This document shows, piece after piece, positions 31,994 to 42,067 of a DNA stretch of 64,000 nucleotides. The stretch spans positions 248,001 to 312,000 of the forward strand of contig OY969700.1 in the NCBI GenBank assembly GCA_963702035.1, given 5' to 3'. This stretch comes from VRUE01 sp963702035 (lineage in GTDB: Bacteria; Actinomycetota; Thermoleophilia; Solirubrobacterales; 70-9). The notes beneath the pieces were generated by a model that was not told the origin of the DNA, did no database searches, and was given only the letters and a program-made list of their open reading frames with translations. Position 1 is the stretch's first letter; every line of letters begins with the position of its first letter. Both the position numbers and the translations under genes were made by a program.

Positions 31994-33304
31994 ATGAGTC
32001 GGCCCACCGTCGCGGTCGTCGGCTTCCCCAACGTCGGCAAGAGCACCCTCGTCAACCGGCTTGCCGGCGGCCGCGAGGCCGTGACCGATGCCGAGCCCGG
32101 CGTCACCCGCGACCGCAAGCGCGTCCCCTGTGAGTGGAACGGCATCGCCTTCGACCTGCTCGATACCGGTGGCATCGACCTTGCCGACGAGAGCGAGCTG
32201 GCCGAGGACGTGCAGCGCCAGGCCCGCACCGGGATCGCCGAGGCCGGGGCGATCCTGCTCGTCGTCGACGGTCGCGCCGGGGTCAGGGGCGGCGACGCGG
32301 AGTTGGCGAAGACGCTGCGCGGCAGCGACATCCCGGTCCTCGTCGTCGTCAACAAAGCCGACCGCCCGGGCGACGAGCACATCGCCGCCGAGTTCCACCA
32401 GCTCGGCCTCGGCGATCCGATCGCGGTCTCGGCGACGCACGGGCTGGGCACCGGCGACCTGCTCGATCGGATCGTCGCGCTGCTGGGTGAGCTGCCCGTG
32501 GTGGCTCCCGGCGACGAGCCCGTCCACATCGCCGTGGTCGGCCGCCCCAACGCCGGCAAGTCCTCGCTGGTCAACGCCTTCCTCGGCAGCGAGCGGGTGA
32601 TCGTCTCCGAGCGGGCGGGGACCACCCGTGACGCGATCGACACGGCGCTTGAGGTCGACGGGCGCCCGGTCCTGCTGGTCGACACGGCCGGCCTGCGCCG
32701 TCGCTCGAAGGTCGCCGGCACGGTCGATTACTACGCCCAGCTGCGCTCCGAGCTGGCGGTCGAGCGCGCCGACGTGGCGATCGTCGTCTGCGACGCCGCC
32801 GACGGGGTGACGGCGGAGGACCTGCGGATCGCCGAGCTGGCGATGCGGGCCGGCTGCGCGACGCTGCTGGTCCTCAACAAGTGGGACATCGGCACGACCG
32901 ACGTCAACGACGCGCGGGCGCGGGTCGAGCGCAAGCTGCGCCTGCGGCCGGAGGTCGTCACCGTTTCGGCGCTCCACGGACGCAACGTCGCCAAGCTGCT
33001 GCCGAAGGCACTGCGGCTCGCCGACCGCGCGGGCGAGCGGATCCCCACGCCGGAGCTGAACCGCTTCGTCGCCGACGTGGTCGCGACGACGCCGCCGCCC
33101 TCGCGGCGCGGCCGCCGCCTGCGTCTCTACTACTCGGCCCAGATCGGCGAGAGCCCGCCGCGCTTCGCGATCCAGGTCAATGACCGCAAGCTGATCGTCC
33201 GCGACTGGGCGTACCACCTGGAGAACCGGATGCGCGAGACCTACGGCCTGGAGGGCATCCCTCTGATCATTGATTTCGTCCCCCACACGGGGCGCCGTCG
33301 CTGA
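31994..33304 (+). CDS. der: GTPase Der (EngA), 50S ribosome assembly
   Basis: Der has two tandem GTPase domains and a KH-like C-terminus and acts in late 50S maturation. The 436-residue protein shows G1 GFPNVGKSTLVNRL and G3 DTGGI in domain 1, NKAD as G4, then domain 2 with GRPNAGKSSLVNAF, DTAGLRRRSKV and NKWD. The KH-like domain ends in RMRETYGLEGIPLIIDF, which is typical. It completes the aroG-tyrA-aroA-cmk-der run. Confidence 0.96.
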   Translation: MSRPTVAVVGFPNVGKSTLVNRLAGGREAVTDAEPGVTRDRKRVPCEWNGIAFDLLDTGGIDLADESELAEDVQRQARTGIAEAGAILLVVDGRAGVRGGDAELAKTLRGSDIPVLVVVNKADRPGDEHIAAEFHQLGLGDPIAVSATHGLGTGDLLDRIVALLGELPVVAPGDEPVHIAVVGRPNAGKSSLVNAFLGSERVIVSERAGTTRDAIDTALEVDGRPVLLVDTAGLRRRSKVAGTVDYYAQLRSELAVERADVAIVVCDAADGVTAEDLRIAELAMRAGCATLLVLNKWDIGTTDVNDARARVERKLRLRPEVVTVSALHGRNVAKLLPKALRLADRAGERIPTPELNRFVADVVATTPPPSRRGRRLRLYYSAQIGESPPRFAIQVNDRKLIVRDWAYHLENRMRETYGLEGIPLIIDFVPHTGRRR

Positions 33305-33327
33305 CGAGCCCCCGGTACGCTTCCGCC

Positions 33328-34581
<1,254 letters not shown>

Positions 34582-34957
34582 CACGGCGCATCTCGGCGTC
34601 CTCGGTCGCTCGCGTGCTAGCGCACGCCACGCTCCCTGCGTCCTCATATGGAGAGCTCCTCGTCAAGTGCCCAGGGTCGATCGGGCCCCTGACGGGCCGC
34701 TGCTGTCCAGCGGCGCTCTCGGGGCGACACGGGCGGGATCCAGGTACGTCAACTGCACCGTCAGCCTCATATGCGGGGGCTGGCTACCCCATGACCGCCG
34801 ATTCGTCGCGTGGCCTGCAGTCTTGAAGCGGGCGCGGCCGGCGAGCACATCCGCCGACTGCCCGAGGACGCAACGCAGGCCGCAAAGCGGCGACGTGCTG
34901 GCCTCACTTGCTCCCGTGTCGCCCCGACAGCGTCGAGGGCGTTCCTTTCGCGGTGCC
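34582..34957. other. 376-base gap between metK and the IS110 transposase, with a long inverted repeat
   Basis: No gene is apparent. Arms of 20 bases (34714-34733 and 34913-34932) are inverted complements at 19 positions and enclose about 180 bases. CCTCATATG occurs twice (34642-34650, 34765-34773). The part next to the transposase is likely the 3' non-coding end of the IS; the boundary to metK flanking DNA cannot be placed without another copy. Confidence 0.6.
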
Positions 34958-36046
34958 TCAGCCCAGCTGACCCACCTCCCACACGAAGGCACCCAGCTCG
35001 CGCGCCAACGCGATCCTGACCACGTTGGCGGGCTTGCCACGCTCGAGGCGAAGGCGTTGCCAACGGTTGTGCAGACGCCGCTGGGCGCGCCAGCCGATCG
35101 CACAGGCACGGGGGTCGGCGCCGCGCTGGCGCTTCTCCAGTGCGCTGCCCACCCGGGGCTGGTGGCGGTAGTGGTGGGCTGCCTCGACGAGAAGACGGCG
35201 GGCGTGCGGAGAGCCGGCCTTGGTGATCGGCCCGCGCCGGCTTCGCTCACCGGAGGAGTGCTCGGAGGGCACGATGCCGAAGTAGGCCATCAGCGAGGCC
35301 GGGCGCTCAAAGCGCCTCAGGTCTCCCGCCTCTGCGCACAGGCCAAGCGCCGTCAGCGTGTTGATCCCGCGCAGGCAGCGCAGCCGGGCGATCGTCTCGG
35401 CCCACGGCGACTCAGGCCACAGCTCCTCGATCGTCCGCTCAGAAGCACCCCGTCGCTGTTCGAGCGCCACCACCGCGGCCAGGTAGTCCTCGAGCACGGC
35501 CCGCGAGGCGCCGTCGGGGAACCTGATCGCCTCCAGCCAACGCAAGTGGGCCTGTGTCCAGGCAGAACCGGGGCCCTCCCAGCGCAGCTCGCGGCGCAAG
35601 AGGAACTTGCCGAGCCGGTGACGGGCTCTCATCAGGTCGGCTCGGATCGCCTCCCGGCAGCGGGTCAGATCTCGGAAGCGCTCCTCCTCGGGGGTCGGGA
35701 TGCGCACGAAGCGCAGTTCCCCCGCGAGGCACAGCCGCGCCAGCCGCTCGGCGTCGCGGCGATCGGTCTTGACCCGGTCGCTCGGCGCTTTGGGTATCGA
35801 CCCCGGGGCACAGACGCGCACGTCGAGGTGACGTTCGGCGCCCCCTCGCGCGAGCCCGAAGCCGGTCGGTCCGGCCTCATAGACCGCGAGGAGGGGAGCC
35901 TCGAGCCCTTCCAGGAAGTCGAGTGCTCCTCGCGGTGGGCCGTTCAGTCGTCGCGAGCGGAGCTCGCCTGTCTCGGGATGAAGAACGCAGGCGTGAGTGT
36001 GTGTGGCGTGGACGTCGAGTCCCACCACGCTTTTAGGCTGGGGCAT
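34958..36046 (-). CDS. IS110-family transposase
   Basis: A 362-residue IS110 transposase. The N-terminal RuvC-like DEDD domain has VVGLDVHATHTHACVL, AVYEAGPTGFGLAR and KTDRRDAERLARL. The C-terminal Tnp_20 domain has LRCLRGINTLTALGLCAEAG, FERPASLMAYFGIVPSE and the serine-bearing GPITKAGSPHARRLLVEAAH. It appears full length with all catalytic residues. ATG 36046 was chosen because GGGAGG lies seven bases upstream; an earlier ATG at 36061 precedes that site. IS110 elements move using a structured bridge RNA from their non-coding end. Confidence 0.95.
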   Translation of the reverse strand: MPQPKSVVGLDVHATHTHACVLHPETGELRSRRLNGPPRGALDFLEGLEAPLLAVYEAGPTGFGLARGGAERHLDVRVCAPGSIPKAPSDRVKTDRRDAERLARLCLAGELRFVRIPTPEEERFRDLTRCREAIRADLMRARHRLGKFLLRRELRWEGPGSAWTQAHLRWLEAIRFPDGASRAVLEDYLAAVVALEQRRGASERTIEELWPESPWAETIARLRCLRGINTLTALGLCAEAGDLRRFERPASLMAYFGIVPSEHSSGERSRRGPITKAGSPHARRLLVEAAHHYRHQPRVGSALEKRQRGADPRACAIGWRAQRRLHNRWQRLRLERGKPANVVRIALARELGAFVWEVGQLG

Positions 36047-36129
36047 GTCGGCACCTCCCATGATTGGGGTGTCGGCCGCGGGGACATCCCGCGGCCCAGT
36101 CCCCGCATCGTCATGCGCGGGGTGCCGAC
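36047..36129 (-). other. Structured non-coding region upstream of the IS110 transposase (bridge RNA candidate)
   Basis: GTCGGCACC (36047-36055) and GGTGCCGAC (36121-36129) are perfect inverted repeats. Between them lie a perfect 9-bp hairpin (36074-36082 with 36088-36096, loop GACAT) and a second hairpin (36101-36122, CCCCGC with GCGGGG). IS110-group elements encode the bridge RNA just upstream of the transposase, IS1111-group ones downstream, so this is one of two candidate sites. Confidence 0.4.
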
Positions 36130-36196
36130 CTACCTACCGCTGGGGCCGGTCAGCACTCCATACGGTCTTGATCCGCTTGGTCAGACGACGCCGTGG

Positions 36197-36670
36197 CTAG
36201 GGACCGGGGTGCACGACCCCAGTGGCCTGGTCCACGCGGTGGACCACTTCGCCCGGGTCGGCGACGCCGACGAAGACGAAGTTGTAGTCGTCGGTCGCGG
36301 CGGTATCGAAGTCGACGTCGCCGATCTGCATCAGCCGCTGGTAGACCGACTGGCGGTAGTTGACGTTCTGGACCCGCTCCAGGCGAGTCTCCTGGACCTC
36401 GCGGGAGACGATCCCGCGCTTGATGTTGAGGCGGCGGTCGGTGATCGTGTAGGTCGTCGCCACGCGCTTGACGAAGCCGATCAGGACGGTAAGGCCGATC
36501 ACGACCAGGACGATCAGGAAGACGGTCGCGCTGCCGGAGCCGAACAGCTTGGCGATTACGCCGACGATCGCCGCGACGAGGATCCCTTTCAGGTAGAAGC
36601 CGAGGATCGCCCGCCACGAGGGGTGGCCCTGGAAGATCACCTGCTCGCCGGGACTGAGGTTGAGGGCCAT
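36197..36670 (-). CDS. Bacterial PH-domain (YdbS/DUF304-like) membrane protein
   Basis: A 157-residue protein with two adjacent hydrophobic helices near residues 20-45 (FYLKGILVAAIVGVIAKLF) and 50-70 (ATVFLIVLVVIGLTVLIGFV), followed by a bacterial PH domain: TTYTITDRRLNIKRGIVSRE, VQETRLERVQNVNYRQSVYQ and IGDVDFDTA. Such proteins are membrane-associated and of unknown function. It begins LNLSPGEQVIFQGHPSW, the usual N-terminus. It is divergent from priA, and its stop lies about 70 bases from the structured end of the IS. Confidence 0.85.
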   Translation of the reverse strand: MALNLSPGEQVIFQGHPSWRAILGFYLKGILVAAIVGVIAKLFGSGSATVFLIVLVVIGLTVLIGFVKRVATTYTITDRRLNIKRGIVSREVQETRLERVQNVNYRQSVYQRLMQIGDVDFDTAATDDYNFVFVGVADPGEVVHRVDQATGVVHPGP

Positions 36671-36718
36671 TGCCGGGCAGGATATCCCGCCGTCCGCCTT
36701 TCTCCATACCGTGAGTGG

Positions 36719-38905
36719 GTGATTGCCAAGGTCGAGCCGCTGACGACCGCCCGCGCCCTGCGCGGTCCCTTCGACTACCGGCTGCCGGAGGCGATGGCCG
36801 ATCTCGAGGTCGGCAGCGTGGTGCGGGTGCCGTTCGGGCGACGGCGGGCGCTCGGGGTCATCGTCGATCTCGCCGAGACCTCCGAGCTGCCGCCCGAGCG
36901 CCTCGCCGAGCCGCTGGGGGCGCTCGAGGCGGGCGTGCCGGCGGAGCTCGTCCGCCTCGGGCTCTGGGTGGGCGGCGAGTATTGCTCGACGCCTTCGCGC
37001 GGTCTGCGGCTGGTGCTGCCGCCGGGGACCGGGGCCGGTGGGCAGCGTGTCCGCTCGCGGACCGAGCTGCGCGCCGAGATCACGGCTGCCGGCGAGGAGG
37101 CGCTGGCCGGCGCGGGACGGCTCGGTGCCAAGCAGCGGGCGGCGCTGGAGGCCCTCGGCGCGGGGGAGATGTCCGCCGGGGAGATTGCCGCCGCGGTCGG
37201 CGCCGATCGCCAGGTCTTGCGGCGGCTGGAGGAGCGCGGCCTGATCTCGACCCGCGGCTCGCGGGTGAGGCGCCGCCCGGGCGATACGGCCTTGGGCGGT
37301 GCGACCGGCCGTCCGCGACTGCTCGAGGAGCAGGAGCGCGCCGTCGCCGAGATCGTCGCCGCGCTCGACGGCGAGGCGGGAGCGCCGCGAAAGCTGCTCC
37401 TCCACGGCGTCACCGGCTCGGGCAAGACCGAGGTCTACCTTGCCGCGGTCGAGGCCGCGCTCGCCCGGGGGCGTGGTGCGATCGTCCTCGTTCCCGAGAT
37501 CGGCCTCGCCCCGCAGGCGGTGGCACGCTTCCGCGCCCGGCTCGGCGACCGCTTCGCGGTCTTGCACTCTGCTCTCTCGCCGGGCGAGCGCTACGACGAG
37601 TGGCGGCGCCTGCGCGGCGGCGAGGCGAGCGTCTGCGTCGGTCCGCGCTCCGCCGTCTTCGCTCCGGTCCGCGACCTCGGCCTGATCGTGATCGACGAGG
37701 AGCACGATTCCTCCTACAAGCAGGAGGGTGACCCCTGTTACGACGCCCGCACGGTCGCCCGCCGTCGCGCCGCCGAATGCGGCGCGACCCTGGTCGCGGG
37801 GACGGCGACGCCGCGGCCGGAGTCGTGGCTGGAGCTGCCGCGGGTCGAGCTGCCGCGCCGGGTCGACGGCCGGCCGATGCCGCCGGTCGAGCTGCTCGAC
37901 ATGCGCGACGCAGATCCGCGCTCGGGGCCCCTGCATCCGGCTACCTGGGAAGCGCTGGGGGAGGTGCGCGACGCGGGTGCGAAGGCGATCCTGATGGTCA
38001 ACCGCCGTGGCTTCGCCCCCTGGCTCACCTGCCGTTCCTGCGGACGGCACTGGGGCTGCCCCAACTGCGACGTCTCTCTTATCGTCCATCGCCACGCCGG
38101 GCGGCTCGTCTGCCACCACTGCGCCCATGCCGAGCCGCTGCCGCGCGCCTGTCCCGATTGCGACTCGACGACGCTCTCGCGGGCCGGTGCCGGGACCGAG
38201 CAGACCGAGTCGCTGCTCGCCGAGCAGCTCGACCCGATGCCGGTATTCCGCCTCGACTCCGACACCGCCTCGGGCCGCGGCGCCCACGCCCGCATCCTCG
38301 CCGGCTTCGGCGAGGCGGAGAGCGCCGTGCTGGTCGGCACCCAGATGGTCGCCAAGGGCCACGACTTCCCCGAGGTGACCCTCAGCGCGATCCTCGACGC
38401 CGACGCGACCCTGCGCTTCCCCGACTTCCGGGCCGGGGAGCGCACCTTCGCGATGGTCGCCCAGCTCGCCGGGCGCAGCGGCCGCGGCGAGGCGGGGGGA
38501 GGGGTGATCGTCCAGACGCTGGCGCCGGAAGCGGCGAGCATCGCCCACGCCGCCCGCCACGACTCCGCCGCCTTCCTCGGGGAGGAGATCGAGCGCCGCC
38601 GGGCGCTCCGCTACCCGCCCTTCTCCCACCTGGTCCGGGTCGTGCTCAAGTCCGAGTCGGAGCCGCGACTCGAGCAGGCGGCCTCAAAGCTGGCCACAGC
38701 CCTGTCAGAGACCCTGCCCCACGACACCGACCTGCTCGGCCCGGCGCCGATGTTCCGCGTCCGCAACAAATACCGCCGCCGCCTGCTGACCAAGGCCCAG
38801 GACCGCGAGGCGACCGTAGCCGCGATCGGCGCCGCGGTCGAGCGCCTCGCCGCCGACCGCTCGCTCAAGGACGTGGCGATCGGCGTCGACGTCGATCCCC
38901 AGTAG
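36719..38905 (+). CDS. priA: Primosomal protein N' (PriA helicase)
   Basis: PriA restarts stalled replication forks. The 728-residue protein has the N-terminal DNA-binding domain (ALRGPFDYRLPEAM), a winged helix, Walker A LLLHGVTGSGKTEVYLAAV, DEXH box LIVIDEEHDSSYKQEGDPC and the zinc-binding insert with CRSCGRHWGCPNC, CHHC and CPDC. Helicase motifs VGTQMVAKGHDFPEV and QLAGRSGRGEAGG follow. The start is GTG 36719, in the 48-base divergent gap with the PH-domain gene. It leads the priA-def-fmt-rsmB run. Confidence 0.95.
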   Translation: MIAKVEPLTTARALRGPFDYRLPEAMADLEVGSVVRVPFGRRRALGVIVDLAETSELPPERLAEPLGALEAGVPAELVRLGLWVGGEYCSTPSRGLRLVLPPGTGAGGQRVRSRTELRAEITAAGEEALAGAGRLGAKQRAALEALGAGEMSAGEIAAAVGADRQVLRRLEERGLISTRGSRVRRRPGDTALGGATGRPRLLEEQERAVAEIVAALDGEAGAPRKLLLHGVTGSGKTEVYLAAVEAALARGRGAIVLVPEIGLAPQAVARFRARLGDRFAVLHSALSPGERYDEWRRLRGGEASVCVGPRSAVFAPVRDLGLIVIDEEHDSSYKQEGDPCYDARTVARRRAAECGATLVAGTATPRPESWLELPRVELPRRVDGRPMPPVELLDMRDADPRSGPLHPATWEALGEVRDAGAKAILMVNRRGFAPWLTCRSCGRHWGCPNCDVSLIVHRHAGRLVCHHCAHAEPLPRACPDCDSTTLSRAGAGTEQTESLLAEQLDPMPVFRLDSDTASGRGAHARILAGFGEAESAVLVGTQMVAKGHDFPEVTLSAILDADATLRFPDFRAGERTFAMVAQLAGRSGRGEAGGGVIVQTLAPEAASIAHAARHDSAAFLGEEIERRRALRYPPFSHLVRVVLKSESEPRLEQAASKLATALSETLPHDTDLLGPAPMFRVRNKYRRRLLTKAQDREATVAAIGAAVERLAADRSLKDVAIGVDVDPQ

Positions 38906-38932
38906 CCCCGGGCCGATCCATACAATCGGGTT

Positions 38933-39571
38933 GTGAGCGATGAAGGGGTCCTGAAGGACGAGACCGGGCACGATCGGCTCGAAGCCGAAGTGATCGAGCG
39001 GCGCGAAGCGGCGCTGGCAAACGTGATCAAGTTCGGCGACCCGGTGCTGAAGAGCAGGGCCTCGCCGGTGACCGAGTTCGGCCCTGGGCTGCGCGCCGAC
39101 GTCAACCGCATGATCGCGATCATGCGGGACGGGCTGGGAGTCGGTCTGGCCGCCACTCAGCTCGGCATCCTGCGGCGCGTCCTGGTCTTCCAGGCAGGCT
39201 CCGATGGCGTGCCCACCGGCCTGGTCAACCCTTCGATCGAGTGGCTCTCCGATGAGGCGGTCGTCGCTGAGGAGGGGTGCCTCAGCCTGCCGCGGGTGGC
39301 GATGGACGTCGAGCGGCCGCTGCACGCTCGAGTGGGCGGCTTCGACATCGAAGGGCAGCCGATCGCGATCGAGGCCTCCGGTCTCGAGGCCCGAGTCATC
39401 CAGCACGAGATCGACCACCTCGACGGGGTGCTGATCCTCGACCGGGCGCCGCGGCCCCAGCGCAAGGCGGCGCTGCGGGCGCTGCGCGAAGGCGGCAGCT
39501 ACGCGCCCCCGAGCGAGGAGTACGAGGCGGCGGATGCCGACGAGCACCGCGAGCCTCGCACCGACGCGTGA
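38933..39571 (+). CDS. def: Peptide deformylase
   Basis: Def removes the formyl group from nascent protein N-termini. The 212-residue protein has all three metal-site motifs: GVGLAATQLG, EEGCLSLPR and QHEIDHLDG. N- and C-terminal extensions (DETGHDRLEAEVIERREAAL and EYEAADADEHREPRTDA) are acidic and poorly conserved. The start is GTG 38933. It overlaps fmt by GTGA, as fits two enzymes that act on formylmethionine. Confidence 0.94.
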   Translation: MSDEGVLKDETGHDRLEAEVIERREAALANVIKFGDPVLKSRASPVTEFGPGLRADVNRMIAIMRDGLGVGLAATQLGILRRVLVFQAGSDGVPTGLVNPSIEWLSDEAVVAEEGCLSLPRVAMDVERPLHARVGGFDIEGQPIAIEASGLEARVIQHEIDHLDGVLILDRAPRPQRKAALRALREGGSYAPPSEEYEAADADEHREPRTDA

Positions 39572-40473
39572 GGACCGTCTACCTCGGCACCTCGGAGTTC
39601 GCCGCCGACGTCCTGCGTCGCCTTGCCGGCTCCGGCCACCGGCCGCGGCTGGTCGTGACGCCACCCGACCGGCCGAAGGGCCGCGGCCGCCGGAGCGGCC
39701 CGCCGCCCGCCGCCGCCCTCGCCACCGAGCTCGAGATCGAGTTGCTGCAGGCGGAGAACGTCAACGGGCAGGACGCCCTGGAGCGGATCCGCGCCGCCCG
39801 TCCCGACGCGGTCGTGGTCTGCGCCTTCGGTCAGCTGATCCGCGAGCCGCTGCTCTCCGAGTGGCCGCTGCTCAACGTGCACCCGTCGCTGCTTCCCCGC
39901 TGGCGCGGCGCGGCGCCGATCGAGCGCGCGATCATCGCCGGTGACGCCCGTACCGGCGTCTCGCTGATGCAGCTCACCGCGGGCCTGGACTCGGGCCCAG
40001 TCGCCTTGAGGGAGGGGGTCGCGATCGGTCCCGAGGATGACTTCGAGAGCCTCTCCGGCAAGCTCTCAGCTCTGGGGGGAGAGCTGCTGATCGAGGCGCT
40101 CGATCGCCAGGCCGAGGGGTCGCTGAAGTTCACCGAGCAGGATGACGATGAGGCGACTTACGCAGAGAAGATCGATCCCGCCGAGCGTCGCCTCGACCCC
40201 GGCCGTCCGGCGGTTGAGCTGGCGCGCACAGTCCGTGCCCTGACTCCCCACATCGGCGCCTACATCGAAGTAGGCGCCGAGGGGCGGCTCGGCGTCAGGC
40301 GGGCGCGGGCGGTCGACGTCGGCGTCAAGCAGGGTGCGATGAAGGCCGAGTGGGGGGCACTGCTGCTCGGCTGCGGGCGGGGCGCCCTGAGGCTCGAGGT
40401 CGTGCAGCCTCCCGGCGGCAAGCCGATGGCCGCCGACGCCTACCTGCGTGGTCACGCGGTGCCCGCACTTTGA
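39568..40473 (+). CDS. fmt: Methionyl-tRNA formyltransferase
   Basis: Fmt formylates initiator Met-tRNA using 10-formyltetrahydrofolate. The 301-residue protein begins VRTVYLGTSEFAADVLRRLA and has VVCAFGQLIREPLLSEWPLL, the catalytic region NVHPSLLPRWRGAAPIERAI, TGVSLMQLTAGLDSGPV and the C-terminal tRNA-binding domain ending VVQPPGGKPMAADAYLRGH. It starts with GTG overlapping the def stop and ends overlapping the TTG of rsmB. Confidence 0.95.
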   Translation: MRTVYLGTSEFAADVLRRLAGSGHRPRLVVTPPDRPKGRGRRSGPPPAAALATELEIELLQAENVNGQDALERIRAARPDAVVVCAFGQLIREPLLSEWPLLNVHPSLLPRWRGAAPIERAIIAGDARTGVSLMQLTAGLDSGPVALREGVAIGPEDDFESLSGKLSALGGELLIEALDRQAEGSLKFTEQDDDEATYAEKIDPAERRLDPGRPAVELARTVRALTPHIGAYIEVGAEGRLGVRRARAVDVGVKQGAMKAEWGALLLGCGRGALRLEVVQPPGGKPMAADAYLRGHAVPAL

Positions 40474-41837
40474 TCGCGCCCGCCCGGGCGCTTGCCTTCG
40501 AGACGATCCGGGCGACCTTCGAGCAGGACGCCCACACGGAGCGCTTCTTCCGCGAGGCTGCCGACGCCGGAAAGCTGGACGGTCGCGAGCGCGCCCAGGC
40601 GCAACGCCTTGCCTTTGGGGCTGTGCAGCGCCGCGGCACCGCCGACGCGGCGATCGAGCGCCTCGCCGAACGCTCGCTGCGGCTGCTCGACCCGCCGGTA
40701 GTAGCCGCCCTGCGCCTCGGCCTTTACGAGCTGCTCTTCGCCGACGGGACGCCCGACCACGCGGCGGTCGACCAGGCGGTCGAGCTCGTCAAGAGCGCCG
40801 GGGCCGCCCACGCCGCCGGGCTGGTCAACGCGGTGCTGCGCCGGGCCGGCCGCGAGCGGGGGAAGCTGACCGAGACCTTGCTGGGCGACGACTCGACCCC
40901 GGAGAGCGCCGCGATCGCGCACTCGGCGCCGCTCTGGCTGGCGCGGATGTGGTGGCGGGAGCTGGGTCCCGAACCGGCCCGCGCGCTGCTGGCGGCCTGC
41001 AACGAACCCGCCGAGCTGGGGCTCTGCGTCAACACGCTGCGCCGCGATCGCGAGGCGATGCTGGCGATCCTGAGCGAGGCCGGGCTCGACGCGCGGCCGG
41101 CGGAAGGGCCCTGGCCCCTGGCTCCGCCGGAGGCGATCGTCACCGCCGGCCGCACTGGTGCCACGGTGCCGGAGCGGGTCGCGGCGGGCGAGCTCACCCC
41201 GCAGAGCCGCGGCTCCGCGGCTGTGGTCGAGGTGCTCGATCCCCAGCCGGGAGAGCACGTGCTCGACCTCTGCGCCGGGCCCGGGATCAAGACCGGCCAG
41301 ATCGCCGCCCGGATGGGCGACCGCGGCGAGGTGATCGCGGTCGAGCAGGAGCCTGGCCGAGCGGGGGAAGTGGCAGAGCAGGCGCGCCGCCTCGGCCTGC
41401 GCAGCGTCACCGTGATCGAGGCCGACGCGGCGGCCACCGGGATGGCCTCCGGCTTCGACCGGGTTCTCGTCGACCCGCCCTGTTCGGACCTCGGTGCGCT
41501 GGCCTCGCGCCCCGATGCGCGCTGGCGCAAGTCGCCGCGGACGATCGAGCGCCTGGTCGAGCTGCAGGGGCAGATTCTCCTGCGCGGCCTGGAGGCATTG
41601 CGGCCGGGTGGGACGCTCGTTTACTCGACCTGCACGATCTCGCGCCGCGAGGGCGAGGAGCAGATCGCGGCCCTGCTCTCGCGGGCGGCAGCCGGCGAGG
41701 CGCCGCTATTCTCAGTTCGACGATCTCGGCGCCCTCGCACCGGATCTCGTTTCGTCCCACGACCGGCATTGCCTCCAGCTTCGCCCCGACCGCGACACCA
41801 CCACCGGTTTCTTCGTCTGCCGCTTGAGCAAGGATGA
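40470..41837 (+). CDS. rsmB: 16S rRNA (cytosine-5) methyltransferase RsmB, apparent C-terminal frameshift
   Basis: RsmB methylates C967 of 16S rRNA. The N-terminal NusB-like domain (ARALAFETIRATFEQDAH) and the SAM domain are clear: LDLCAGPGIKTGQIAARMGD, DRVLVDPPCSDLG and the catalytic cysteine in VYSTCTISRREGEEQ. After about residue 410 the frame goes into Arg/Pro-rich sequence. The expected family ending (FDDLGALAPDLV, then LQLRPDRDTTTGFFVCRLS) is encoded one base over, stopping at 41841. A one-base change near 41700-41715 is implied, real or a sequencing error. The start is TTG overlapping fmt. Confidence 0.9.
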   Translation: MIAPARALAFETIRATFEQDAHTERFFREAADAGKLDGRERAQAQRLAFGAVQRRGTADAAIERLAERSLRLLDPPVVAALRLGLYELLFADGTPDHAAVDQAVELVKSAGAAHAAGLVNAVLRRAGRERGKLTETLLGDDSTPESAAIAHSAPLWLARMWWRELGPEPARALLAACNEPAELGLCVNTLRRDREAMLAILSEAGLDARPAEGPWPLAPPEAIVTAGRTGATVPERVAAGELTPQSRGSAAVVEVLDPQPGEHVLDLCAGPGIKTGQIAARMGDRGEVIAVEQEPGRAGEVAEQARRLGLRSVTVIEADAAATGMASGFDRVLVDPPCSDLGALASRPDARWRKSPRTIERLVELQGQILLRGLEALRPGGTLVYSTCTISRREGEEQIAALLSRAAAGEAPLFSVRRSRRPRTGSRFVPRPALPPASPRPRHHHRFLRLPLEQG

Positions 41838-42055
41838 TTGACGTGTTGAAACGAGCGAAATGCCCCAGTTGCGGCGAGCCGTGGCTGCGGCCCTCCCAGC
41901 TTCCCGGCCGCTTCCGCTGCGTGTACTGTCTGCACCGCTTCGAGCTGGTCTCGCAGTGCCCCAACTGCGGCGAACACCAGACGATCGCGCGGATGAGCAC
42001 GACCGAGGACATGACCTGCCAGATGTGCGGAGATTCGATGCTGAGGCCGATTTGA
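41834..42055 (+). CDS. Small double zinc-ribbon protein
   Basis: A 73-residue protein with four CXXC pairs: CPSCG, CVYC, CPNCG and CQMCG, enough for two zinc ribbons. The first knuckle resembles rubredoxin-like zinc ribbons that bind RNA, DNA or protein partners. It lies between rsmB and rpe, its ATG overlaps the restored stop of rsmB, and a role in translation or RNA binding is possible but not shown. Function unknown. Confidence 0.8.
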   Translation: MIDVLKRAKCPSCGEPWLRPSQLPGRFRCVYCLHRFELVSQCPNCGEHQTIARMSTTEDMTCQMCGDSMLRPI

Positions 42056-42067
42056 CCCGGAGACACG

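Larger units (their letters stand above)
34958..36129 (-). mobile_element. IS110-family insertion sequence (minimum extent)
   Basis: The minimum extent covers the transposase and the structured 5' region. True ends are not defined: IS110 elements lack long terminal inverted repeats and often make no target duplication. The element probably extends left into 34582-34957 and right toward the PH-domain gene at 36197-36670. It is the only insertion sequence in the window and interrupts otherwise core gene order between metK and priA. Confidence 0.75.
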
